Below are positions 36,345-44,317 of a stretch of DNA of 64,000 nt, one piece after another (the stretch's first letter is position 1; every line of letters starts with the position of its first letter). The notes beneath the pieces are model-generated. The model had not been told where the DNA came from. It searched no databases and was given only the letters and a program-made list of their open reading frames with translations. The stretch is from Hyphomonadaceae bacterium. Lineage in GTDB: Bacteria; Pseudomonadota; Alphaproteobacteria; Caulobacterales; Hyphomonadaceae. The stretch is from the NCBI GenBank assembly GCA_030697555.1, contig JAUYPV010000018.1, positions 1 to 64,000 of the forward strand. The letters run 5' to 3'. Position numbers and translations under genes: made by a program.

Positions 36345-36617
36345 TCAGGGCCCGTGCATCTTCTGCTGCGCATCCTTCACAAGTCGGCTTGCGTCTATGC
36401 CGAGGACGTTTGCGATGCGGACCAGCTCAATCACATCCAACCGACGTTGTACGGACTCGATTTTGGCGATGATTGACTGGTTCCAGCCGAGAGCGTCCGC
36501 GAGCGCTTGTTGGCTGAAGCCGGCTTTCACGCGCTTCTGTATCAGCTTCTCAACGAAGCTGGCATAGGCGTCATCGTGTAGTGACGCTGTACGCGCTTTA
36601 TAAGGCGGGCTGGCCAT
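36345..36617 (-). CDS. XRE-family HTH regulator 1
   Basis: 90 aa from ATG 36617. The longer frame to 36665 is rejected because it would place the operator-like palindrome inside the gene; the paralogue next door has its palindrome in the same position relative to this start. A lambda-repressor-like HTH spans residues ~28-75: GFSQQALADALGWNQSIIAK then IESVQRRLDVIELVRIANVL. It is about half identical to the next gene (both have ASLHD.AYA near the start and ALGWNQS in the HTH). A small autoregulatory repressor is likely. Confidence 0.85.
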   Translation of the reverse strand: MASPPYKARTASLHDDAYASFVEKLIQKRVKAGFSQQALADALGWNQSIIAKIESVQRRLDVIELVRIANVLGIDASRLVKDAQQKMHGP

Positions 36618-36641
36618 ACCCGCGGCTAAGTGCGTTATGGA

Positions 36642-36654
36642 ATTATGCCATAAT
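36642..36654. promoter_or_regulatory. Operator-like palindrome upstream of XRE regulator 1
   Basis: ATTATGCCATAAT (ATTATG-C-CATAAT) starts 25 bp before the ATG at 36617 and is followed by CGGCT. The same 13-mer with the same CGGCT flank occurs upstream of the paralogous gene at 37008-37020, so it is the probable binding site shared by both proteins. It also resembles a -10 box (CATAAT). Confidence 0.65.
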
Positions 36655-36699
36655 CGGCTCGCCATGCAGACATGGAGCAGAGGCGGTCGAGCGCATCAC

Positions 36700-36981
36700 T
36701 TAGCCAAGGTGTTGCGACTTGATCATCTTCTGGAGTCTTCGGACTAGGAGCGCCGGGTCGAAGCCGACAATCTCCGCCACTCGAATGAGTTCGACCACGT
36801 CAATCCGGCGCTGCTTCGTCTCTATCTTCGAAACAACTGATTGATTCCATCCAAGCGCATCAGCGATGTGTTTCTGCTTCAATCCCGACTCGTCCCGAAC
36901 CTCTACCAGCATTTTCACGAACACCGCGTAGGCGGGGTCGTGAAGTGATGCTGTTCGATTCTTGCGAGGCGCAGTCCCCAT
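36700..36981 (-). CDS. XRE-family HTH regulator 2
   Basis: 93 aa. HTH residues ~28-75: GLKQKHIADALGWNQSVVSK then IETKQRRIDVVELIRVAEIV. Paralogue of the preceding-strand neighbour at 36345, in tandem on the minus strand with a gap of about 80 bp that holds the neighbour's operator. It is divergent from the sigma-factor gene. Placement between fecR and the sigma gene hints at a second layer of control over the lasso locus, though the pair could also be unrelated cargo. Confidence 0.85.
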   Translation of the reverse strand: MGTAPRKNRTASLHDPAYAVFVKMLVEVRDESGLKQKHIADALGWNQSVVSKIETKQRRIDVVELIRVAEIVGFDPALLVRRLQKMIKSQHLG

Positions 36982-37007
36982 TGCTCGCCGCGTAAAGGCA
37001 TTATAGC

Positions 37008-37020
37008 ATTATGCCATAAT
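37008..37020. promoter_or_regulatory. Operator-like palindrome upstream of XRE regulator 2
   Basis: ATTATGCCATAAT, starting 27 bp before the ATG at 36981 and followed by CGGCT exactly as at 36642-36654. It is the second copy of the presumed shared operator. A half-similar GCATTATAGC lies immediately before it. Confidence 0.65.
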
Positions 37021-37148
37021 CGGCTTGCTGTTGAGATGGCGGGTGCGAGGCTTGGTTTTCAGTCGGCGTCTGACCCGCTGATCTACTGTCGACGCATGTG
37101 TCGAGGGACACCAACCCACACTTGGGGCGCTAGGGTTGAGGCACGATT

Positions 37149-37652
37149 TTGAAGCGTCGCGGAACTGAACTTGAAGCGGGTTTAGAGAAGGCGTTCCGCG
37201 AACGCCGGACTGCACTGCGTGACGTAGCCCGGCGGGCTGGCGAGCAGGATGAAGAAGACGTCTACCAGGACGCCTTCGTCAAAATCGTCGAGAGATCGCG
37301 GCGGGAGGAGATCCCGAAGCTTGACAATCTGCTCAGGCACGTAGTCCGTTGCCTGACAATCGACCGGTTCCGACGGAAGGCTTTACGCCAGACATATACG
37401 TCGGATGAGGCAGGGGAGAACGCTGTGGACCCGGCGGCCGATCCAGAACGCAAGCTGATAGGCGCTCAGCGGCTCGGGCGCGTAATGTCTGCTATTGAGG
37501 CAATGCCGCCGAGGCGGCGGGAAGTCTTCCTGCTGCACCGAATTGAGAAACTGACCTACGCCCAGATCGCACGGCGCCTGGATGTGAGCATCAAGGCCGT
37601 GGAAAAACACGTTCACCTGGCGATGCGGCAACTGTCCGACACCGACGACTAA
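37149..37652 (+). CDS. ECF sigma factor (FecI-like)
   Basis: 167 aa from a TTG start. Sigma region 2 (DEEDVYQDAFVKIVERSR; NLLRHVVRCLTIDRFRRKAL) and region 4 (AIEAMPPRRREVFLLHRIEK; LTYAQIARRLDVSIKAVEKH) are both present, the standard ECF size. FecI-like sigmas pair with FecR and an STN TonB receptor, all present in this locus. It probably drives the lasso biosynthesis and uptake genes. The B gene follows after 73 or 115 bp on the same strand. Confidence 0.88.
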   Translation: MKRRGTELEAGLEKAFRERRTALRDVARRAGEQDEEDVYQDAFVKIVERSRREEIPKLDNLLRHVVRCLTIDRFRRKALRQTYTSDEAGENAVDPAADPERKLIGAQRLGRVMSAIEAMPPRRREVFLLHRIEKLTYAQIARRLDVSIKAVEKHVHLAMRQLSDTDD

Positions 37653-37767
37653 GTCGAACGCTGTGACGGAAGCCTGCCGTCCTTCATCGGAATGACGACG
37701 AAAACGCCCAGCCGATACGCTACCTTTGGCAGATGAGCGCAGCACACGATGCATCGAAGCGGACAGA

Positions 37768-38481
37768 ATGACAGGGCGGCTGTCCCTGAATGAAGACGTC
37801 TACTTCTGCGTGACCCAGGGGCAGGGGATCTTCCTCGATCTGAAACGCGATGAGTACAACGCCATCCCGGTTGCGACGCGGACTGGCGTTGGTGATGACA
37901 TTTCGGAGGAAGACGTGCTGCGAGCTTTTGAGCAGCACAGGTGTGAGCTTTTGGAGGAGCGTTTGCTCGCCGATCGCGACGACGGGCCGACCAGTATCGC
38001 GGCCTACAAGTCTATTCCGCGGTCTTCAGAAAATGTCTTCCATCCAGATGATCAACGGGCCTTTGGCCTGCCGGGCCCGGCAGGCAGGTCTGTGCGCGTC
38101 GATGCGAGCGATGTCTTGGACTTTGGTCTCGCGTGCCAGCGAGCATCGGCGGAACTAAAGGAACGACATATTCGCGACGTTGTGGTCCGCGTGCGCACGC
38201 GCAAGGCCGCCGCCTGCTCATCGACAGCGAACTTGAACGCCATGCGGCTCCAGACCGCGATTTTTTGCAAGCTGAGACCCTGGTATCCCCGCGGCTATCT
38301 TTGTCTCTATGACGCGTTGGCGCTGGTCGAATTTCTCGCTCGCCGGCGCTTGTATCCGCTGTGGGTCTTTGGCGTTCAGGCTCAACCGTTCGGCGCACAC
38401 TGCTGGGTGCAGGCCGGCGACTGCCTGCTGAATGAAGCGACCGAGTATGCCGGGCAGTTCACGCCGATCATGGCCGTGTAG
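37768..38481 (+). CDS. Lasso-peptide B protein: RRE fused to transglutaminase-like leader protease
   Basis: 237 aa from ATG 37768; a TTG at 37726 would add 14 residues that do not look like domain. Residues ~1-75 form a PqqD-like RiPP recognition element (RLSLNEDVYFCVTQGQGIFL; LKRDEYNAI) that binds the leader. Residues ~115-237 are the protease, with Cys179 in YLCLYDALALVEFL and His211 in GAHCWVQ followed by the LLNEATEYAGQFTPI ending of McjB-type enzymes. It should remove the leader before cyclisation. It is separated from the A and C genes by about 2.7 kb of regulatory genes on the other side, which is unusual. Confidence 0.88.
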   Translation: MTGRLSLNEDVYFCVTQGQGIFLDLKRDEYNAIPVATRTGVGDDISEEDVLRAFEQHRCELLEERLLADRDDGPTSIAAYKSIPRSSENVFHPDDQRAFGLPGPAGRSVRVDASDVLDFGLACQRASAELKERHIRDVVVRVRTRKAAACSSTANLNAMRLQTAIFCKLRPWYPRGYLCLYDALALVEFLARRRLYPLWVFGVQAQPFGAHCWVQAGDCLLNEATEYAGQFTPIMAV

Positions 38482-38531
38482 GTGTGCCGTCATCAGCATC
38501 ATTGCATCCCCACCGTCGCGCACGATAGCAA

Positions 38532-38561
38532 AAGGGCGCCCCGTGTGAACGGGACGCCCTT
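38532..38561 (+). terminator. Intrinsic terminator after the lasso B gene
   Basis: AAGGGCGCCCC pairs with GGGACGCCCTT with one mismatch around a GTGTGAAC loop, followed by CGTT. It lies 50 bp after the B stop codon and probably ends the sigma-B transcript. Confidence 0.6.
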
Positions 38562-38628
38562 CGTTGCGAGCCCTAGGTTGGGGGGCCGGGCCCGCAACGT
38601 CTTAATTACCTCGCACTTGAACTGAAAT

Positions 38629-38886
38629 CTACCGGGTTGGTGTCTCGATCACGATGTTGGCAAACAGGCATTCGACCTCCTCCGTTATCGACGCGATGCC
38701 CAGGCCGTCCGCGGCGACATAACTCTTCGCCATGACGCGTTTGCACATGCCCTGTGGAAGTTCCCGCAACACAAGTTCTAGAACCAGATAAGCGGCCTCT
38801 CCGCGCGCCTCAGCCCCCGTGATGAGCGCATGCGGCTTGTTGGCAACCGGATGTCTCCGCGTTCTCGTCGCTTTCGTTCTGGTCAT
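38629..38886 (-). CDS. Small hypothetical protein
   Basis: 85 aa from the third of three consecutive ATG codons (38886), which gives a GGGAG ribosome site at good spacing; a longer frame to 39096 is low-complexity and unlikely. A basic N-terminus (MTRTKATRTRRHP) is followed by a helical, balanced sequence (EARGEAAYLVLELVLRELPQ; GLGIASITEEVECLFANIVI). No family recognised. It is convergent with the lasso B gene and upstream of nothing on its own strand. Confidence 0.5.
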   Translation of the reverse strand: MTRTKATRTRRHPVANKPHALITGAEARGEAAYLVLELVLRELPQGMCKRVMAKSYVAADGLGIASITEEVECLFANIVIETPTR

Positions 38887-39278
38887 CATCATTCTCCCAG
38901 CCGCCCAATGCGGCGAGGCGAGACCAGAGTCAGGCGCCGCTGCCAAAAGCGGGGGAGCCCCCGAATGCTCCAAAAAAGCTCTGAGTGAACTTGGGGCCTG
39001 TGACGGCGTCCCGATGGAAGGCGCGGGGCCGCCCGCACGCTGTCGTCGCGTCGCCGGCCACGCGCGGCGTTCAAATGGCCCCATTGGGCCGCGCACCTGT
39101 CACTCGGTCTTCATTCAGAACCTACCACCTATCTCGCGGCCTGGCTTCGGGGGCATTTCCTCCCGGTGCAGGCGGTGAATGATGTTCTACGCGAAGCGGA
39201 AGCGCGTCAGTCGGATGGCGCCGATCCCCGGCGCAACAAGAGAAACACCAGCCACGCCGGACGGGCCGCTGAGTAGGG
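38887..39278. other. Gene-free stretch before fic
   Basis: About 390 bp between the small hypothetical gene and the fic stop codon. The overlapping short frames on both strands are Arg/Pro-rich and have no ribosome sites. No repeat or RNA structure stood out. Confidence 0.4.
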
Positions 39279-40814
39279 TCAGGGCGCCTGCGGCGCCGAC
39301 TGGCCAATCAGACCGGCAAGGAAGGTTGTGAACGGGACGATGTCCTGATCGACACTCGCCTTTTCGAGCGCGGCCATGTACGCGGCGCGCTTCTGTACCG
39401 GTATGACTGTCCAGGGATATCCGGCGGCCGCCATCATCAGATTCATCAGGAAGCGCGCGGTGCGGCCGTTCCCGTCGCCATAGGGGTGAATGTGGACGAA
39501 GACAAAGTGCCCGAGCACGATGCGTACAGCCGGGTCGGCTTCATCGCGCAGCAGTTCGAAGAAGGTGGGCATGGCGTCGCGGACGGCGTCAGGATTTAGC
39601 GGCGTATGGCGAGAGCCGCGGATGTAGACGGCGTTGGTCCGATAGCCAGCGAGACTTTCGGGCCGGAGGATCCCCGCCGTCACGCTCGGCGCAAATAGCT
39701 CGCGGCGCCAGCCGTTGTGGTCGCGTTCAGCGACTTCGCCGGGCGCAGCGCCACCGAGGACCTCTCGGACGCTTTCCTTGACCGATTGGAACGCCTGCCA
39801 ATAGCCGCGCGCGGCCAGGCCGTTCTGGTGCTCGAGGTCGGCTTCACTCTGATCAGGCCGCCAGGTTCCGCGGCGTACCCGTTCAATCAACTCGGCGCTG
39901 ACCTGATACCCCTCGATCGACAGCGAGTGATAGGCGTCAGTTACGTAGATCTCATCGACGCGGCGCATGTAGGCGTCGATGTCATTGATGCGCGCAGGCG
40001 ATTCGGGAAAGCGCCCGACGATGTGTTGGCGCATGGTTTGCCACATCAGCCGGATGCGCTGGACATAGGGAGAAGGATCGCGCTGATAGCGAAGATTCGG
40101 GAGCTGCTCGGCGAAGGGATCTCTTTCACGGATGTCGAAACCGGCGGCGCGCATGGCGCCAATAATTTCATCGGCCTCCCGCGTGCGGCCGATATTCCTG
40201 AAGGCGCCGGCCAGGCGCCCCGCAACGTGTGAGTGCCCGCCCCCGAGCAGGCGTTCAAGCAGCGCCGAGGCGTCACGCTGCGTCGCAAGGACAGTGCGCG
40301 CTTCGGTGGGATGAAGTTGAAAGAAGCTGGGAGAGGCGGCGATCAAGGCAGGCTCGACCTTGAAAACACGCAAACCTTGGACTTCGTCCGAGTCACTTGG
40401 GTCGGGAAGCGTGTGGTTGCCCTCGAAGAGGGACGTGTTGTGAATGAGCTGCGTGGGCTGGTTGCGCGCGCCGCGCGCGCGCACAAGCAATTGGCGCGGC
40501 ACGCTGAAGTTGCCGGCATGCAGGACAAGTGATTGCTCGGGCGTAAGCGACCAGTTCGCGCCGAAGCGCTCATCAAGATAGTCGCGGCAAAAGCCCCAGA
40601 AGGCGGTGTACCACGCAGTGGTCTCGCCATCGCCTCCACTAGGTCGCGTGGAGATGTACCAGCCTTTCATAACTTCCTGGAGGAAGCCGTTTTTCGACAG
40701 GATTTCGCGCGTTGTGCGCGGCAGGTCGGATGAGCGGATGGCCTGCCGGCTGGAGGCTTGCAGCTCTTTGAGCGTTTCCAGAGCGGCAGCGAGTTTTTCA
40801 TTGAGGGCGGCCAT
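39279..40814 (-). CDS. Fic-family AMP-transferase (class II, self-inhibited type)
   Basis: 511 aa. The Fic core motif HIHPYGDGNGRTARF (about 445-460) is the canonical HPFxxGNGR active site. Upstream, YHSLSIEGYQVS carries the inhibitory (S/T)xxxE(G/N) motif before the Fic core, so activity is probably restrained by the inhibitory helix. The N-terminal ~200 residues look like a winged-helix/AbiEi-like domain (RTTREILSKNGFLQEVMKGW). Fic proteins transfer AMP to Tyr/Thr of target proteins. Its promoter region contains three 24-bp direct repeats. Confidence 0.9.
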   Translation of the reverse strand: MAALNEKLAAALETLKELQASSRQAIRSSDLPRTTREILSKNGFLQEVMKGWYISTRPSGGDGETTAWYTAFWGFCRDYLDERFGANWSLTPEQSLVLHAGNFSVPRQLLVRARGARNQPTQLIHNTSLFEGNHTLPDPSDSDEVQGLRVFKVEPALIAASPSFFQLHPTEARTVLATQRDASALLERLLGGGHSHVAGRLAGAFRNIGRTREADEIIGAMRAAGFDIRERDPFAEQLPNLRYQRDPSPYVQRIRLMWQTMRQHIVGRFPESPARINDIDAYMRRVDEIYVTDAYHSLSIEGYQVSAELIERVRRGTWRPDQSEADLEHQNGLAARGYWQAFQSVKESVREVLGGAAPGEVAERDHNGWRRELFAPSVTAGILRPESLAGYRTNAVYIRGSRHTPLNPDAVRDAMPTFFELLRDEADPAVRIVLGHFVFVHIHPYGDGNGRTARFLMNLMMAAAGYPWTVIPVQKRAAYMAALEKASVDQDIVPFTTFLAGLIGQSAPQAP

Positions 40815-40849
40815 GGCGGTCTCCGTAGTGATCCTTCTGTGACATGGAT

Positions 40850-40921
40850 CGCTTATTCTGTCGTGAAGAAAATCGCTTATTATGCCGTTGAAACCGGCGC
40901 TTATTGTGCTTTAGACTGCCC
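40850..40921. repeat. Three direct repeats with exact 24-bp period (iteron-like)
   Basis: CGCTTATT begins at 40850, 40874 and 40898, each followed by one variable base and TG. The first two units also share CGT(T)GAA further on. They sit 36 bp upstream of the fic start (minus) and upstream of the parB-like gene (plus). The exact spacing suggests cooperative binding of a regulator on one face of the helix, or replication/partition iterons. Confidence 0.7.
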
Positions 40922-40942
40922 GCACTCTACGATAACATGTGT

Positions 40943-40956
40943 ATTATCAAGATAAT
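40943..40956. promoter_or_regulatory. 14-bp AT-rich palindrome upstream of parB-like gene
   Basis: ATTATC-AA-GATAAT is a perfect palindrome between the direct repeats and the parB-like gene. It is a likely operator or overlaps a promoter; the binding protein is unknown. Confidence 0.45.
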
Positions 40957-41079
40957 AACTGCCGAAGTCGAGCGCGTGGCCAGCCGGTGGGCGGCGTGCC
41001 GATTAGCGGTTGAGGGCGCCGGCAGCTGCGGCGAGGGCCCGCTCGCGCGTTTGCCGGGCTCGCCTGCTTCGTCCCGCGT

Positions 41080-41108
41080 TCAAGGGACGCTGCGCTCTTC
41101 GCCCTTGA
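41080..41108. repeat. REP-like palindromic repeat, copy 1
   Basis: TCAAGGG…CCCTTGA arms enclose ACGCTGCGCTCTTCG. An almost identical unit with one extra G occurs at 45441-45470. It lies in the 5' leader of the parB-like gene, about 90 bp before its start, and could form a hairpin. Confidence 0.55.
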
Positions 41109-41197
41109 GCGCGTGCCGGAGCGCAGGCGGGTCGGCCAGGGGTCGCGCAAGCGGCCCCGGCTTCGCGTTCTGCCGCCGGGATCTCACGGAGATCTCC

Positions 41198-43123
41198 ATG
41201 TCTGCTCAATCTCAACCCGTTCAATCCATTCCGCTCAACCGGCTGCTCGTCTCATCTGACAATGTTCGTCGCACTGACCGGAAGGCCGATATCGAAGCCC
41301 TGGCCGCGTCGATCGCATCGCACGGGCTTCTGCAAAACCTGTCCGTCACCGCGGCGGACAATGATCGCTTCGCGGTCGTCGCCGGCGGGCGCCGCCTGGC
41401 TGCCCTGAAATCGCTCGCCAAGGCCGGCGTGATCGCAAAGGACTTCCCGGTTCCCTGCAAGGTTGTTGCGGTCGAAGCCGGACGCGAAGCGTCGCTGGTG
41501 GAGAACGTCCACCGCGTCGCGATGGACCCGATCGACGAGGTCGAGGCCTTTGCGGCGCTACTTGCCGAGGGCTCGACAAACGACCAGATCGCCCATCGGT
41601 TCGGCGTTACGATCCGTCATGTCGATCAGCGGCTGGTGCTTGCGGGCCTCAGCCCAAAGATCAAGTCGGCCTGGAAGCGCGGCCAGGTAAGCCTCGAGGC
41701 GGCGCGCGCTTTCTGCTTGGTCGAGGATCACGCCCAGCAGGAGGCGGTGTTTCGCAGCCTCGGCAAACCCGTCACCCACGCTGCCTCGGTCCGGGCCCGA
41801 CTGATGGAAGGCCGCATGCGCGCCTCGGACCGCCTGGCGAAATTCGTCGGGCTCGAAGGCTATGAGCTGGCCGGCGGCGCGGTCGTGCGCGATCTCTTCG
41901 ACGTTGACGCGGTCTATGTCGAGGATCCTTCGCTGATGGCCCGCCTCGCCGAGGAAAAGCTGCACGGTGACGGGCAAGCCTATCTGGAGCTGGGCTGGGG
42001 CTGGGTCGAGGTCAATCTTGGGCAAGGCCGGATCGAGGGCGCTTCTGGAACGCGGCTCCAGCCGGAATGGCGCGAGCTTGACCCGAAGGAGCAGGCCGAG
42101 ATGGACCGGTTGAAAGGCGAACTCCATGCCCTCGATGAAGCGCTGGATCAGGACAGCGTCGAGGACGACCCGCGCTGGGAGACTCGCGATGATCTCGCAG
42201 CCGCCATCGAAGCCCTGCGCCAGTCGGCGAGGGACTGGGACAAGGAGCTCAAGCCGCTTGCCGGCGTCGTGCTGTCGATCGATCACGATGGCCGGGTTCA
42301 TTCAGCTTTCGGCGTCGTGCGGCAGGCCGATGAAAAGACCATCCGCGCGATCCGAAAGCGCCGTCAGACCGCGGAGACAGGGGAGAGCGGATCCGTCGAG
42401 GCAACGTCCGACCTGGCGAAAACGCCTGGAGAGGAAAGCGGCCTTCCGAAAGGCGTCATCCGCGATCTCTCGCTGGCGCGGACGCGGGCGATCCGCCTGA
42501 CGTTGGCGCGTGATCCTGACAAGGCCCTCGCCGTGGCGGTCGCGGCCATGATCGTGCGGACCCACTTCCGGTCCGATCTTGCTGGCGTCAGCGTCGCCGC
42601 CCATCCAGCGGTTGTCGATGATCTCGACGCGCTGGAGGAGACGCGCGGCATGCTTGAGGCGGTCCTGCCGGCCGAGGAATCGGACGTGCTTGGCTGGTGT
42701 CTCGGGCAATCAACCGATGCGCTGCTGTTTGCCCTTGCGGTCCTGGTCGCCCGGTCGGTTGATCTCGCGCACGAGAAAGGATCGCCCGCAGATCGCCGCA
42801 GGCACGCTCTTGCCGACAAGCTGGCCGCAGCGCTGCGCCTTGACATGCGGGAGCATTGGACTTCTGACGCCGCCTTCTGGACGCGCCTTCCCAAGGCCGA
42901 GCTGCTGGCAACGCTCGCCGACGCGCCCAGCATCGCCGATTTGCCGGACGGCGAGCGCCAGACCATGCTCAAGGCACACGCCAAGCTGAAGAAGGACGAC
43001 CTCGCCGCCAGAGTCGGCGAGGTGTTCGACGGGACCGGCTATCTGCCGGACCTGCTGGTCACATCGCTCGAAGAGGGCGCCTTGGAGATTACCATGGCTG
43101 GCGATGAAGCCGTGGCCGCGTAG
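41198..43123 (+). CDS. ParB/RepB-like nuclease-domain protein of ICE type
   Basis: 641 aa from ATG 41198 with GGAG upstream; the open frame extends to 40904 but that part is low-complexity. The ParB N-terminal domain spans ~10-110 (SIPLNRLLVSSDNVRRTDRK; RFAVVAGGRRLAALKSLAKAG; ASLVENVHRVAMDPIDEVEA) with an HTH after it (NDQIAHRFGVTIRHVDQRLV). The long C-terminal region (~150-641) is specific to this family, which is frequent on alphaproteobacterial ICEs and plasmids. A role in element stability, DNA binding or transfer is presumed. No parA is adjacent. Confidence 0.88.
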   Translation: MSAQSQPVQSIPLNRLLVSSDNVRRTDRKADIEALAASIASHGLLQNLSVTAADNDRFAVVAGGRRLAALKSLAKAGVIAKDFPVPCKVVAVEAGREASLVENVHRVAMDPIDEVEAFAALLAEGSTNDQIAHRFGVTIRHVDQRLVLAGLSPKIKSAWKRGQVSLEAARAFCLVEDHAQQEAVFRSLGKPVTHAASVRARLMEGRMRASDRLAKFVGLEGYELAGGAVVRDLFDVDAVYVEDPSLMARLAEEKLHGDGQAYLELGWGWVEVNLGQGRIEGASGTRLQPEWRELDPKEQAEMDRLKGELHALDEALDQDSVEDDPRWETRDDLAAAIEALRQSARDWDKELKPLAGVVLSIDHDGRVHSAFGVVRQADEKTIRAIRKRRQTAETGESGSVEATSDLAKTPGEESGLPKGVIRDLSLARTRAIRLTLARDPDKALAVAVAAMIVRTHFRSDLAGVSVAAHPAVVDDLDALEETRGMLEAVLPAEESDVLGWCLGQSTDALLFALAVLVARSVDLAHEKGSPADRRRHALADKLAAALRLDMREHWTSDAAFWTRLPKAELLATLADAPSIADLPDGERQTMLKAHAKLKKDDLAARVGEVFDGTGYLPDLLVTSLEEGALEITMAGDEAVAA

Positions 43124-43135
43124 GCCTTGACCTCT

Positions 43136-43163
43136 GATCCCGTCCGGTTTGCCGGACGGGATC
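43136..43163 (+). terminator. Intrinsic terminator after the parB-like gene
   Basis: GATCCCGTCCGG-TTTG-CCGGACGGGATC: a perfect 12-bp stem with a 4-base loop, 13 bp after the stop codon, followed by TCTTCAG. Strong stem, weak U-tract. Confidence 0.75.
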
Positions 43164-43442
43164 TCTTCAGATCGCTTGCTGGCGCTTGGCAGGATCTCGC
43201 TGTCTAAGAATCCATCGCGAACGAACGTTAGTCCTCGTCTAGTCGCGAACGGCTTTCTCGAGCTCCGCGAACGTGACGAGCCTACCTGCTCGTCGATCCT
43301 GATGACGGTCCCGCCGGCCTTTATCAGCGAAATCGAGCAGGTGCGGCGCGGGAATGCGATTGCCGCCTTTGGATCGACTAGGACGGTGGCAATGGTGGGG
43401 CGCTACGTCCTGACCTGGCCCACAGCGGTCAATGACCTCTCG
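43164..43442. other. Region with one doubtful short frame
   Basis: A 102-codon plus-strand frame (43149-43457) begins inside the terminator and ends over the LytTR gene. Its last ~50 residues (MTVPPAFISEIEQVRRGNAI and onward) look somewhat protein-like and may be a remnant, but there is no ribosome site. I do not call it a gene. Confidence 0.3.
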
Positions 43443-44225
43443 CTATCTGGGCGATAGCCAGTCGCGGTCGCGCAATTCCTTGGTACGCGTTCTGCTGACC
43501 GGCACTAGATGTCCGCTCTTCAGAACGAGAAGCGCTTGCCGTCCTTTTTGCACGGCTTCCGCCAGCGCGGATCGAGCAACCCACCAGGATCTGCGAACCT
43601 GCTCACCGTCGACACCATCGAGTTCCGCAACAGCATCCGATAGCCGCATCAGGATCAGCGCTTCTCCCTGACTGGTATGAACGCGCAGATAGTGGTCCTC
43701 GGCCTGCAGGGCCCAGAGGTCGGCGCCGCGCAGGTGCACCGGAAGTCGTTCGATGAAGCGAACCGCACCTCGATCCTCGATGGGCGAGGCTGCTTTTCGA
43801 CCCTCGCGCAGACGCAGGCAAACGGCCAATGCACAGCCCGAAAGACTCGCGCCAAAGGCCAGTATCAGGATCCAGGGCAGCGTTCCCCACCTTGCATTGC
43901 CGGTTAGCGCGGACTGCATTGCGAACAGGGCCACGCCCATCATCAGCGCGCAGGCGGTCGCCACCCCCAGGCCTTGCAGCCACCGACGCCGGTCCCAGCC
44001 CATGCGATCGGTGAGGTGAAAGAGGCCGCGACACAGGGCAACTCCGGCAAGGAGATAGGCAATGAGGATCAGGCTGCGCATGACGCTTGGCGGCCCCGCC
44101 AGCATCAGCGCCGTCCCGGCACACACGGGCGCGGCGAACAAGGTTGCAACCAGGATCGCCGGTGCGGCACCTGCTGGCGAAGCGTGAGCGGGCGCACCCG
44201 CCAAGTCACGAAAATCCCGGCTCAT
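43443..44225 (-). CDS. Membrane-anchored LytTR-family regulator
   Basis: 260 aa from ATG 44225 (GGAG upstream); a TTG at 44261 would add 12 residues. Four hydrophobic segments occupy about residues 20-145 (AILVATLFAAPVCAGTALML; VMRSLILIAYLLAGVALC; LGVATACALMMGVALF; LPWILILAFGASLSGCALAV). The C-terminal ~100 residues are a LytTR DNA-binding domain (ADLWALQAEDHYLRVHTSQG; GEQVRRSWWVARSALAEAVQ). Such proteins couple membrane events to transcription. Divergent from the hydrolase gene, probably its regulator. Confidence 0.82.
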   Translation of the reverse strand: MSRDFRDLAGAPAHASPAGAAPAILVATLFAAPVCAGTALMLAGPPSVMRSLILIAYLLAGVALCRGLFHLTDRMGWDRRRWLQGLGVATACALMMGVALFAMQSALTGNARWGTLPWILILAFGASLSGCALAVCLRLREGRKAASPIEDRGAVRFIERLPVHLRGADLWALQAEDHYLRVHTSQGEALILMRLSDAVAELDGVDGEQVRRSWWVARSALAEAVQKGRQALLVLKSGHLVPVSRTRTKELRDRDWLSPR

Positions 44226-44317
44226 TTCACGCAAACTCCGCACCCGGCGCGCTTTGATCAACTAGCAACGCCTGCAGAAAAAGACGCTCCCCGCGTCTCG
44301 TCAACTCCAAGGATCCC

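Noticed and set aside
37692-37771. Two tiny frames (14 and 12 codons) just before the lasso B gene as a second precursor
   Set aside because: Neither contains a leader followed by a Gly-start core with a ring acid; they overlap the B start and look incidental.
43149-43457. Small gene after the parB terminator
   Set aside because: Begins inside the terminator stem, no ribosome site, ends over the LytTR gene.
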